From: Actinomycetota bacterium
GTDB taxonomy: Bacteria; Actinomycetota; UBA4738; G016210805
Direction: 5' to 3'
Length of the DNA: 11,330 nt
NCBI GenBank assembly: GCA_016210805.1
Contig: JACQTL010000282.1
Span: 1 to 11,330 of the forward strand
Below the pieces are notes generated by a model that ran no database searches, was not told where the DNA came from, and worked only from the letters and a program-made list of their open reading frames with translations. Below are positions 6,393 through 11,330 of the stretch, one piece after another (positions within the stretch are counted from its first letter, which is position 1; each line of letters opens with the position of its first letter). The position numbers and the translations under genes are program-made.

Positions 6393-7399
6393 TGCGTTTC
6401 GGACTGGCCCTTCCCCATTACGACTTCTCGTTTCCCGACGGGGGTCCGGTGACGTTCGACCGGGTGGCGGACGCGGCCCGGACCGCCGAGCGGCTGGGGT
6501 TCGACTCCGTCTGGATCTCGGACCATTTCTTCCTGTCCCTGGCCCGTTACGGTGGGGGCGACCGGCTGCACGGCTCGCTGGAACCCATGACCACCCTGGC
6601 CGGCCTGGCGCGGGTGACGGATCGGGTTCGCCTCGGCACCCTGGTGCTCTCCGCGGCATTCCGGCATCCGGCGATACTTGCAAAGATGGCCACCGCGGTG
6701 GACCTGGCGTCGGGGGGCCGGCTCGATCTGGGGATCGGAGCCGGGTGGTACCGCGAAGAATTCGATGCCCTGGGGTACGGGTTCGAGGCGACCGGAGGCC
6801 GGTTCGAGGTCCTCGAGGAGAGCTTCCGGGTGCTTCGGGCGCTTTTCTCGGAGGGTCCCGCCGACCACGACGGGCCCCGGTTCCCGCTCCGCGGAGCGTT
6901 CAACCGTCCCCTGCCCGCCCAGCGGCCCGGCCCTCCCCTGTGGCTGGGGGCCAAGGGCGGCCCCCGGGCCCTCCGCATGGCGGCCCGGCTGGCCGACGGG
7001 TGGAACACCGTGTGGCGGTGGACGGTGGACGATTACGCGGGCCGGGTCCGCGAGGCCCGGCGGATCTGCGAGGAGGAGGGACGGGACCCCGACTCGCTGC
7101 GCCTCTCGATCGGCCTGTACACGCTGGTCGGGGAGGACGACAGGGACCTGGTGGCCCGGTACCGGGCCCTCCAGCGTTGGGCGCCCGGCGGGTCGCTCGA
7201 CGGCCAGCTCCTCGAGGACCACGCCAGGGGCACGCTCACCGGCACGCCGGAGCGCGTCCGGGAACTCCTCGAGGCCTTCGCCGGGCTGGGGGTGGAGGAG
7301 ACCATCGTGGCCCCCGCGTCGGTCCCCTTCGCCTGGTTCGACACCTCGATGCTGGAGATCTTCTCCGAGGCCGTGATCCGGCCGGCCGCCCCGGGCTGA
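6392..7399 (+). CDS. LLM-class (luciferase-like) flavin/F420-dependent oxidoreductase
   Basis: The 335-residue protein fits the bacterial luciferase-like family, a TIM barrel using FMN or coenzyme F420. Evidence includes the start RFGLALPHYDFS, ARTAERLGFDSVWISDHFF (about 29-47), the block VRLGTLVLSAAFRHPAILAKMATAVDLASGGRLDLGIGAGW (79-119, given by position) and WLGAKGGPRALRMAARLADGWN (184-205). RFEVLEESFRVLRALF and TGTPERVRELLEAFAGLGV near the end are also usual. In Actinomycetota such enzymes often use F420, which is inferred. The substrate is unknown. The ATG overlaps the previous stop by 1 nt and its own stop overlaps the next ATG in the same TGATG form, so it lies in the middle of a coupled operon. 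The first codons are less G/C-biased than the rest, a common trait near starts. Confidence 0.9.
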   Translation: MRFGLALPHYDFSFPDGGPVTFDRVADAARTAERLGFDSVWISDHFFLSLARYGGGDRLHGSLEPMTTLAGLARVTDRVRLGTLVLSAAFRHPAILAKMATAVDLASGGRLDLGIGAGWYREEFDALGYGFEATGGRFEVLEESFRVLRALFSEGPADHDGPRFPLRGAFNRPLPAQRPGPPLWLGAKGGPRALRMAARLADGWNTVWRWTVDDYAGRVREARRICEEEGRDPDSLRLSIGLYTLVGEDDRDLVARYRALQRWAPGGSLDGQLLEDHARGTLTGTPERVRELLEAFAGLGVEETIVAPASVPFAWFDTSMLEIFSEAVIRPAAPG

Positions 7400-7608
7400 T
7401 GGAGTTCCGGGAGGCCGTCCTGGAGGTCCTCCGTCTTGAGGGGCGCCCCCTCCACTGGACCGTGATCCAGGACCTCGCCCTCCGGCGAGGGTTCCTCGAC
7501 CCGTTCACCCAGCCGGACGTCCGCCGGAACCTCCTGGCCGCCCTGGCCGAGCTGGTTCGGGACGGCGCCGTGCGCAAGGAGGACCGCGGGGTCTACGACC
7601 TGCCGTGA
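7399..7608 (+). CDS. Winged-helix miniprotein (HARE-HTH-like), translationally coupled
   Basis: This small product (69 residues) begins at the ATG in a TGATG overlap with the luciferase-like gene and ends at TGA 7606-7608. Its sequence, FREAVLEVLRLEGRPLHW then TVIQDLALRRGFL, DVRRNLLAALAELVRDGAV and a final RKEDRGVYDLP, matches the three-helix-plus-wing plan of HARE-HTH/RpoE-delta-like domains: a first helix, a P-L-H-W turn, a second helix, a helix with LLAALAELV, and a V-x-x-x-x-x-G-x-Y-x-L wing. In known proteins these domains link DNA, RNA polymerase or chromatin factors to enzymes; here it stands alone. Its role is unknown. The junctions place it under the same transcript as the two enzymes, so it may regulate or accompany them. 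Its stop faces the zinc-ribbon gene tail to tail, 24 nt apart. Confidence 0.75.
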   Translation: MEFREAVLEVLRLEGRPLHWTVIQDLALRRGFLDPFTQPDVRRNLLAALAELVRDGAVRKEDRGVYDLP

Positions 7609-7610
7609 CG

Positions 7611-7631
7611 CCGGATCGGGGCCGGCTCCGG
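7611..7631. terminator. Weak stem-loop between convergent genes
   Basis: CCGGA (7611-7615) pairs with TCCGG (7627-7631) around an 11-nt loop in the 24-nt gap between two converging genes. It is a short stem with no T-tract, so termination in either direction is only a possibility. Confidence 0.25.
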
Positions 7632-7632
7632 A

Positions 7633-7890
7633 TCAGCCGTTCGCCGGCTTGGCGGCCGCGGCGGTCGACTTCCGGGGTCTCCCCGGACGGCGCTTCGGCG
7701 CGCTCGCCGCGGACGGGGCGGCGACGGCGCGACGGCGTCCCGGCCGGGCCCTCCGCGCGCCGGACGTCAATTCGGCGATGTGCCGGTCGCAGAGATCCTT
7801 GACCAGGCTCCGCCGGCCGACCTTGATGTTTGCGGTCTCGCTGGCCGGCTGTCCGCAGACGTCGCACACGAGGATGACCTTCTCACCCAC
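7633..7890 (-). CDS. Small zinc-ribbon protein with AT-hook-like basic tail
   Basis: The 85-residue protein has an N-terminal CxxC...CxxH zinc-binding site, Cys9-x2-Cys12 and Cys34-x2-His37, in KVILVCDVCGQP...VKDLCDRHI. A basic, disordered tail follows with ARRARPGRRR (45-54) and an AT-hook-like KRRPGRPRK (66-74), whose GRP core inserts in A/T minor grooves. The strand/helix order of the first 45 residues loosely resembles the actinobacterial nucleoid protein Lsr2 (KVxVxLVDD...HAEKL then basic linker). That likeness is weak and the zinc ligands are not part of Lsr2. It could be a nucleoid-associated or transcription-linked protein; this is inference. The start at GTG 7890 is preferred over the TTG at 7920 because AGGAG (7901-7897) lies 6 nt upstream. 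The gene is separate from glpX by 96 nt, with its own likely promoter. Confidence 0.75.
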   Translation of the reverse strand: MGEKVILVCDVCGQPASETANIKVGRRSLVKDLCDRHIAELTSGARRARPGRRRAVAAPSAASAPKRRPGRPRKSTAAAAKPANG

Positions 7891-7916
7891 GGGGAACTCC
7901 TCTCGATCGGTGACGC

Positions 7917-7929
7917 CCAATCGTATTGG
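7917..7929 (-). promoter_or_regulatory. Palindrome CCAAT-CGT-ATTGG overlapping a likely -10 of the zinc-ribbon gene
   Basis: On the minus strand, TACGAT (7925-7920) fits TAnnnT for a -10 and would give a leader of about 23 nt before the GTG at 7890, enough to hold the RBS. It lies inside a perfect 5+3+5 palindrome (7917-7929), one of the few A+T patches in the window. A dimeric regulator, or an A/T-binding protein such as the product of the gene itself, could bind here. No clear -35 is visible. Function is inferred from position and symmetry. Confidence 0.45.
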
Positions 7930-7986
7930 AGGTGATTGTCGGCTGCCAGATGCGTGGGGTGGAAACAGGTGGGGGCCGCCCGGCGA

Positions 7987-8979
7987 TCAGCGCCGGTACG
8001 AGATGCGGGAGAATAGTTCGAGCTTCTCGAACACGTGGTGGGCCTCGATGTAGCGGACGGTGCCCGAACGCGAGCGCATCACCATGGAATGGGTGACGGC
8101 TCCCCGGGGGTCGTAGCGGACCCCTCGGAGGAGCGCGCCGTCGGTGATCCCGGTGGCCGCGAAGAAGACGTCGTCGCCGGAGACCAGGTCGTCGGTCATG
8201 AGCACCCGGCCGAGCTCGAAGCCGTCTTCCAGCAATCGGGCGCGTTCCTCGTCGTTGCGCGGATACAGCCGCCCCTGGATCGCTCCGCCCAGGCACTTCA
8301 GGGCCGCGGCGGCGATCACCCCCTCGGGCGTCCCGCCGATCCCCATGAGGAGGTCGATCCCCGACCCCGGCCGGGCCGCCGCGATCGCCGGGGCGACGTC
8401 CCCGTCCGTGATCAGGAAGACCTGGGCCCCCGCGTCCCGGCACCGGGCGATCAGCTCCTGATGGCGGTCCCGGTCGAGGATGACCACGGTGATGTCCTCG
8501 GGGCGGACCCCCTTGGCCTTGGCCACGGCCCGGACGTTCTCCTCGGGGGATGCCGTGACGTCGATGGCTTCCATCGCGTCGGGGCCGGTGGCCACCTTCT
8601 CCATGTAGACGGCCGCCCCGGGGAAGAGCATCGTCCCCCGCTCGGCCAGCCCGACCACGGCCAGCGCGTTGGGCTGTCCGACGGCGGTGAGTCGCGTGCC
8701 GTCGATCGGGTCGACGGCGACGTCGACGGGCGGGCCCTCCCCGTTCCCCACGCGCTCGCCGTTGTAGAGCATCGGGGCGTGGTCCTTCTCGCCCTCGCCG
8801 ATCACGACCACGCCGTCCATCGAGACGGTGTCGAGCATGAGGCGCATCGCGTCGACGGCCGCCGCGTCGGCGGCCTCCTTCTGGCCCCGACCCACCCACC
8901 GGCCGGCCGCCAGGGCGGCGGCCTCGGTCACCCGTACCAGCTCGAGGGCGAGGTTGCGGTCCGGACGCTGGTTCTCCAT
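7987..8979 (-). CDS. glpX: Fructose-1,6-bisphosphatase class II (GlpX)
   Basis: The 330-residue protein matches class II FBPase/GlpX (E. coli GlpX is about 336). It hydrolyses fructose-1,6-bisphosphate to fructose-6-phosphate plus phosphate in gluconeogenesis, in the cytosol, using divalent metal. Metal and active-site motifs seen are VVIGEGEKDHAPML (58-71), VDVAVDPIDGTRL (85-97, Asp90 and Asp93), TDGDVAPAI (191-199) and GIGGTPEGVIAAAALKCLGG (213-232). GlpX is the main FBPase in Actinobacteria. The ATG at 8979 (MENQRPD) is chosen over the upstream ORF start at 9048 because the extra residues fall inside gpsA and do not look like a GlpX N-terminus. GGAGG lies about 12 nt upstream. The start is 4 nt from the gpsA stop, so the two form an operon and share triose/glycerol-phosphate metabolism. 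Confidence 0.95.
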   Translation of the reverse strand: MENQRPDRNLALELVRVTEAAALAAGRWVGRGQKEAADAAAVDAMRLMLDTVSMDGVVVIGEGEKDHAPMLYNGERVGNGEGPPVDVAVDPIDGTRLTAVGQPNALAVVGLAERGTMLFPGAAVYMEKVATGPDAMEAIDVTASPEENVRAVAKAKGVRPEDITVVILDRDRHQELIARCRDAGAQVFLITDGDVAPAIAAARPGSGIDLLMGIGGTPEGVIAAAALKCLGGAIQGRLYPRNDEERARLLEDGFELGRVLMTDDLVSGDDVFFAATGITDGALLRGVRYDPRGAVTHSMVMRSRSGTVRYIEAHHVFEKLELFSRISYRR

Positions 8980-8983
8980 CAGC

Positions 8984-9964
8984 TCAGAGCACCTCCAGGA
9001 GCGCTTCGGGTGGGACGCCTTCGAACAGCACCCCGTGGACGGCGGCATGGTACGGGAGGTCGGCCCCGACCCGCTCGGCCAGGACCCTCACGTCGCGGGC
9101 GGCCTCCACGCCTTCCACGGTGAGCCCCTGCTCGGTGAGCCTGGCCAGCGTGGCCCCGGGGTCCTCGCCCGTCCCGACCAGCTCGCCGTACAGGCGGTTG
9201 CGACCTCCCAGCCCGGTGACCAGGACGTCGCCGATCCCGGCCAGCCCCCTGGCCGTCTCGGGCCGCCCTCCCAGCCGCTCGACGAGGACGGCCATCTCGC
9301 CGACGGCCGTCGCGAATAGCGCCGCCTTGGCGTTGCGGAGCTCGCGCTGGCGGATCCGGGCCATGCCGTCGACGATCCCCATCCCGATCGCGGCCACGTT
9401 CTTGGTCACGGCGCAGAGCTCGGCGCCGGCCACGTCGTCGCTGTAGCGGACCTGGTAGGTGGGGGAGTCCAGGACGGCGCCGGCCCGCCGGGCGTCGTCG
9501 ACCCGGGACGAGGCCCACAGCGCCGCGGTGGGGACCTGCTGGGCGAGCTCCGGGGCCAGGCAGGGCCCGGCCACGGCCACCACGGCCGGGCCCGGGATCT
9601 CCTCGGCGTAGACCTCCGAGGGACGCTTGAGGGTCTCCCTCTCCAGGCCCTTGGTCACCGAGATCACCGCGGCGGCACCGGCCGCGGCCCGGCCGACCAT
9701 CCGGGCCAGCGAGCGGATCCCCGCGGAGCTCGCGGCCATGACCGCCACCTCGCATCCGTCGGCGGCCCGGTCGAGCTCGTCGGGCCCGTGGACCGATAGG
9801 GAGGACGGCAGGTGCTCGGGCAGGGCCGGATGGCTGCCCGTGGTCCGCATGGCCTCCAGGACCCGCCCGTCGAACGGGGTGGCCCACAGCGCCGCCTCCA
9901 GGCCCAGGCGGGCCGCATGGATGGCCATGGCCGTCCCCATGGCCCCGGCCCCGAACACGGTCAC
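8984..9964 (-). CDS. gpsA: NAD(P)-dependent glycerol-3-phosphate dehydrogenase (GpsA), somewhat divergent
   Basis: The 326-residue protein makes sn-glycerol-3-phosphate from dihydroxyacetone phosphate for phospholipid synthesis. It starts with the Rossmann loop VTVFGAGAMGTA (GxGxxG, 5-10; GAGSWGTA in most GpsA). Other hallmarks are SVTKGLE (102-108), GPCLAPELA (133-141, usually GPSFAxE), AVTKN with the catalytic Lys188, GLAGIGDVLVT (240-250) and GRNRLYG (254-260). The substitutions indicate divergence, but all the key basic and acidic residues appear present. The GTG at 9964 is the only standard start near the Rossmann loop, but the ribosome binding site GGGGAGG (9987-9981) is 16 nt away; a CTG at 9973 would be 7 nt from it and give a more normal N-terminus. 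It is transcribed with glpX and divergent from the EamA transporter. Confidence 0.88.
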   Translation of the reverse strand: MTVFGAGAMGTAMAIHAARLGLEAALWATPFDGRVLEAMRTTGSHPALPEHLPSSLSVHGPDELDRAADGCEVAVMAASSAGIRSLARMVGRAAAGAAAVISVTKGLERETLKRPSEVYAEEIPGPAVVAVAGPCLAPELAQQVPTAALWASSRVDDARRAGAVLDSPTYQVRYSDDVAGAELCAVTKNVAAIGMGIVDGMARIRQRELRNAKAALFATAVGEMAVLVERLGGRPETARGLAGIGDVLVTGLGGRNRLYGELVGTGEDPGATLARLTEQGLTVEGVEAARDVRVLAERVGADLPYHAAVHGVLFEGVPPEALLEVL

Positions 9965-10000
9965 GCGAGCCAGTTTCGCGCCTCCCCGATCGTCCTCGGC

Positions 10001-10020
10001 CGCCCGGGATGTCCGGGGCG
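10001..10020. repeat. Imperfect palindrome in the gpsA/transporter divergent gap
   Basis: CGCCCGGG (10001-10008) and CCGGGGCG (10013-10020) form an 8-bp inverted repeat with one mismatch around a 4-nt spacer. It lies about halfway between two divergent starts (9964 and 10068), so it could be an operator for either gene. G+C symmetry of this size can also arise by chance here. Confidence 0.25.
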
Positions 10021-10055
10021 GAGGGCCGGCTCCCGGAGCCCGGACCCAGCCAAAC

Positions 10056-10061
10056 GATAAT
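10056..10061 (+). promoter_or_regulatory. -10 element GATAAT for a probable leaderless transcript
   Basis: GATAAT matches TATAAT at five of six positions and ends 6 nt before the ATG at 10068, which places the start of transcription on or next to the A of the ATG. No purine-rich Shine-Dalgarno lies in the gap, which fits a leaderless mRNA, a common form in Actinomycetota. No recognisable -35 was found 16-18 nt upstream. Confidence 0.5.
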
Positions 10062-10067
10062 GCCCCC

Positions 10068-10955
10068 ATGTCGGCCCGGCACCTCGGCCTGCTGCTCCTC
10101 GGCGTGGTGGCCATCTCGTTCGCCGCGATCCTGGTCCGCCTGGCCGACGCGCCCCCCCTGGCGGTGGCCTTCTACCGGAACGCGATCGCGGCGGCCATCC
10201 TCGTGCCCCTGGCGGTGGCCCGACACCGCCGGGAGCTCCTGTCGCTCCGCCGGCGGGACGTGGCCCTGGCCGTCCTGGCCGGAGCCCTGCTCGCCGCCCA
10301 CTTCGCCTCATGGATCCCGTCGATCACGCTGACCACGATCGCCGCGAGCACCGTCCTGGTCGAGACCCAGCCGGTGTGGGTGGGCCTGGCCGGTCACTTC
10401 TTCCTGGGGGAGCGCCTCCACCGCCGGGCCGGCCTGGGCATCGCCGTCGCCCTGGGCGGGGCGGCGGTGGTCGCCGGGGGAGACGTGGGGCTCTCCGGGG
10501 ACGCGATGCTCGGGGACCTGCTGGCCCTGGGGGGGGCGGTCGCCGGGGCGGGCTACTACCTGGCCGGCCGGGACCTCCGCCGCCGGCTCTCGGTCCTCGC
10601 CTACGTGGCCATCGCCTACTCGAGCTGCGCCGCGGTGCTGATGGTGGCCATGGTCGGCGCCGGCACCCCGTTCCTCGAGTTCCCGGCCGGCACGTGGATG
10701 GCCTTCCTGGCCATGGCCCTGGTCCCCCACATCCTGGGCCACACCGTTCTCAACTACCTGCTCGGCTTCCTGGAGGCCACGGTCATCGCCGTCGCGGTGA
10801 TGGCCGAGCCGGTCGGAGCGACGATCCTGGCCCTGGCCTTCTTCGGGGAGGTCCCGTCGTGGTCGGCGCTGGTCGGCGGTCCCCTGGTCCTCATGGGAAT
10901 CTACGTCGCGATCCGGGCCCAGGGCCGGCGGGTGGCCCCGGCACCCGTGGACTGA
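10068..10955 (+). CDS. EamA/DMT-family transporter
   Basis: The 295-residue protein is very hydrophobic with about ten transmembrane segments in two EamA repeats (about 6-137 and 148-283). Each repeat ends with the typical helix pair: VETQPVWVGLAGHFFLGERL (98-117) in the first and AEPVGATILALAFFGE (246-261) in the second, where E-x-P-x-x-x...x-G-E is the family signature. The family (drug/metabolite transporters) exports small metabolites, amino acids or nucleobases at the cytoplasmic membrane; the substrate cannot be predicted. Basic residues in the loops (RHRR near 52-55, RRR near 61-63 and RDLRRR near 168-173) suit inside-positive topology. The ATG at 10068 is supported by the leaderless promoter; the frame is open further upstream but through gpsA. 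A short tail PAPVD closes the protein. Confidence 0.9.
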   Translation: MSARHLGLLLLGVVAISFAAILVRLADAPPLAVAFYRNAIAAAILVPLAVARHRRELLSLRRRDVALAVLAGALLAAHFASWIPSITLTTIAASTVLVETQPVWVGLAGHFFLGERLHRRAGLGIAVALGGAAVVAGGDVGLSGDAMLGDLLALGGAVAGAGYYLAGRDLRRRLSVLAYVAIAYSSCAAVLMVAMVGAGTPFLEFPAGTWMAFLAMALVPHILGHTVLNYLLGFLEATVIAVAVMAEPVGATILALAFFGEVPSWSALVGGPLVLMGIYVAIRAQGRRVAPAPVD

Positions 10956-10974
10956 CGCGGGTTCCTCGCCCGCG
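10956..10974 (+). terminator. Stem-loop right after the transporter stop codon
   Basis: CGCGGG (10956-10961) and CCCGCG (10969-10974) form a perfect 6-bp G+C stem with a 7-nt loop, beginning directly after the TGA. It is well placed for termination, though no T-run follows. It overlaps the first copy of the direct repeat at 10959. Confidence 0.45.
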
Positions 10975-11006
10975 CCCCGGCCGTGGGTTCCTTGCCCGAG
11001 CCCCGG
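10959..11006. repeat. 22-bp direct repeat (20/22 identical) before the last gene
   Basis: Copy 1 is 10959-10980 and copy 2 is 10985-11006, both beginning GGGTTCCT and ending GCCCCGG, with mismatches at unit positions 9 and 15. The period is 26 bp. Copy 2 contains the TTGCCC -35 hexamer of the next gene, whereas copy 1 has TCGCCC at the same place. This could be a tandem regulator site or a duplication that created a second -35-like element. Confidence 0.75.
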
Positions 11007-11020
11007 TCCGGTCGTACGGT
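10992..11020 (+). promoter_or_regulatory. Promoter of the last gene: TTGCCC-17 nt-TACGGT, probably leaderless
   Basis: The -35 TTGCCC (10992-10997, four of six matches to TTGACA) and -10 TACGGT (11015-11020, TAnnnT) are separated by exactly 17 nt. The -10 ends 7 nt before the ATG at 11028. No Shine-Dalgarno lies in the 7-nt gap, so the message is probably leaderless. Confidence 0.5.
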
Positions 11021-11027
11021 CGGCGGC

Positions 11028-11330
11028 ATGGATCCCAGGCTCCGCCGCCTCCTCGTGGCCGCCACCGTGGTGCTCGGGTTCCTGGCGGCCTTCCTGGGCG
11101 GGGTGCTCTTCGAGCGGACCGTCGGTGGGGAGCGGGCCGGGGACGGGGGCTCGACCACCGGGGCTCCGGACGAGACCCCGCGGCCCACGGGCACCGGTCA
11201 GCTCACGATCGACACGGGCGGCGTCCCGGGCGCGACGACCGAGCCCCCGGGCAGCCCGATCACGCCGCGCGGAGAGGTCCTTCGGGTCGGGGACCAGCGG
11301 GTGGTGGCGGCTCCGGAGAGCGCCCCCTGC
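11028..11330 (+). CDS. Membrane-anchored or secreted protein, 3' truncated by the window edge
   Basis: An open frame of 101 codons runs to the end of the window without a stop. It starts with basic residues (MDPRLRRLL) and a hydrophobic helix (about 8-28, LLVAATVVLGFLAAFLGGVLF), then a Gly/Thr/Pro/Glu-rich linker (about 33-82), then VLRVGDQRVVAAPESAPC near the edge, which may begin a folded domain. The plan is that of a single-pass membrane protein with an outside domain or of a signal-peptide-bearing secreted protein; no lipobox cysteine directly follows the helix. The codon pattern is strongly G/C at third positions, as in its neighbours. Family and function are not recognised. Its start is supported by the promoter at 10992-11020. 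Confidence 0.7.
   Translation, partial: MDPRLRRLLVAATVVLGFLAAFLGGVLFERTVGGERAGDGGSTTGAPDETPRPTGTGQLTIDTGGVPGATTEPPGSPITPRGEVLRVGDQRVVAAPESAPC

Noticed and set aside
8035..9123. Plus-strand ORF opposite glpX (362 codons)
   Set aside because: It is the mirror of a well-supported glpX; composition is His/Gly/Asp/Arg-rich and no domain is visible.
9627..10067. Upstream extension of the transporter frame
   Set aside because: It lies opposite gpsA with no membrane-protein features; the ATG at 10068 begins the first transmembrane helix and has a promoter.
1..11330. tRNA, rRNA, CRISPR array, insertion sequence, toxin-antitoxin or phage genes
   Set aside because: No cloverleaf-like element, regular spacer array, transposase or integrase motif was recognised by eye; a covariance-model search was not possible.

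Overview
This is a very G+C-rich window with strong G/C preference at third codon positions, frequent GTG starts, a zinc-binding anti-sigma factor paired with an ECF sigma factor, and probable leaderless promoters. These traits suggest a member of the Actinomycetota, possibly an uncultured, deep-branching soil or aquatic lineage. That placement is inferred from composition and gene types only. No tRNA, rRNA, CRISPR array, insertion sequence or phage module was seen, so this looks like ordinary chromosomal housekeeping and accessory DNA.

Left part (1-3349, + strand): a 5'-truncated COG2345/SufR-like winged-helix regulator with a cysteine signature; a small protein resembling a class III nucleotidyl-cyclase domain that has lost key catalytic positions; a 244-bp gap with a triple 10-bp repeat and G+C hairpins; an NTF2/SnoaL-like small protein; and a PilT-type ATPase starting at a GTG behind a strong ribosome binding site.

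Middle part (3350-7608, mostly + strand): a gap holding a possible minus-strand gene remnant; an ECF sigma factor followed at once by its membrane anti-sigma factor (RskA type); then a compact three-gene operon of a nucleotide-sugar pyrophosphorylase-like enzyme, a luciferase-like flavin/F420 oxidoreductase and a 69-residue winged-helix miniprotein. Both junctions of this operon are TGATG stop/start overlaps, so the three are probably translated in a coupled way.

Right part (7633-9964, - strand): a small zinc-ribbon protein with a basic, AT-hook-bearing tail under an AT-rich palindromic promoter region, and a gpsA-glpX pair (glycerol-3-phosphate dehydrogenase and class II fructose-1,6-bisphosphatase) 4 nt apart. 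Divergent from gpsA is an EamA/DMT transporter (10068-10955), followed by a stem-loop and by the start of a membrane-anchored or secreted protein that runs off the window. The last two + strand genes have no visible Shine-Dalgarno, and each has a -10-like hexamer 6-7 nt before its ATG, as expected for leaderless mRNAs.

No clearly new multi-gene defence or mobile system was found. The most interesting items are the zinc-ribbon/AT-hook protein with its palindromic promoter, the winged-helix miniprotein coupled to a luciferase-like enzyme, the degenerate cyclase, the antisense remnant before the sigma factor, and the repeat that spans the -35 of the last gene.
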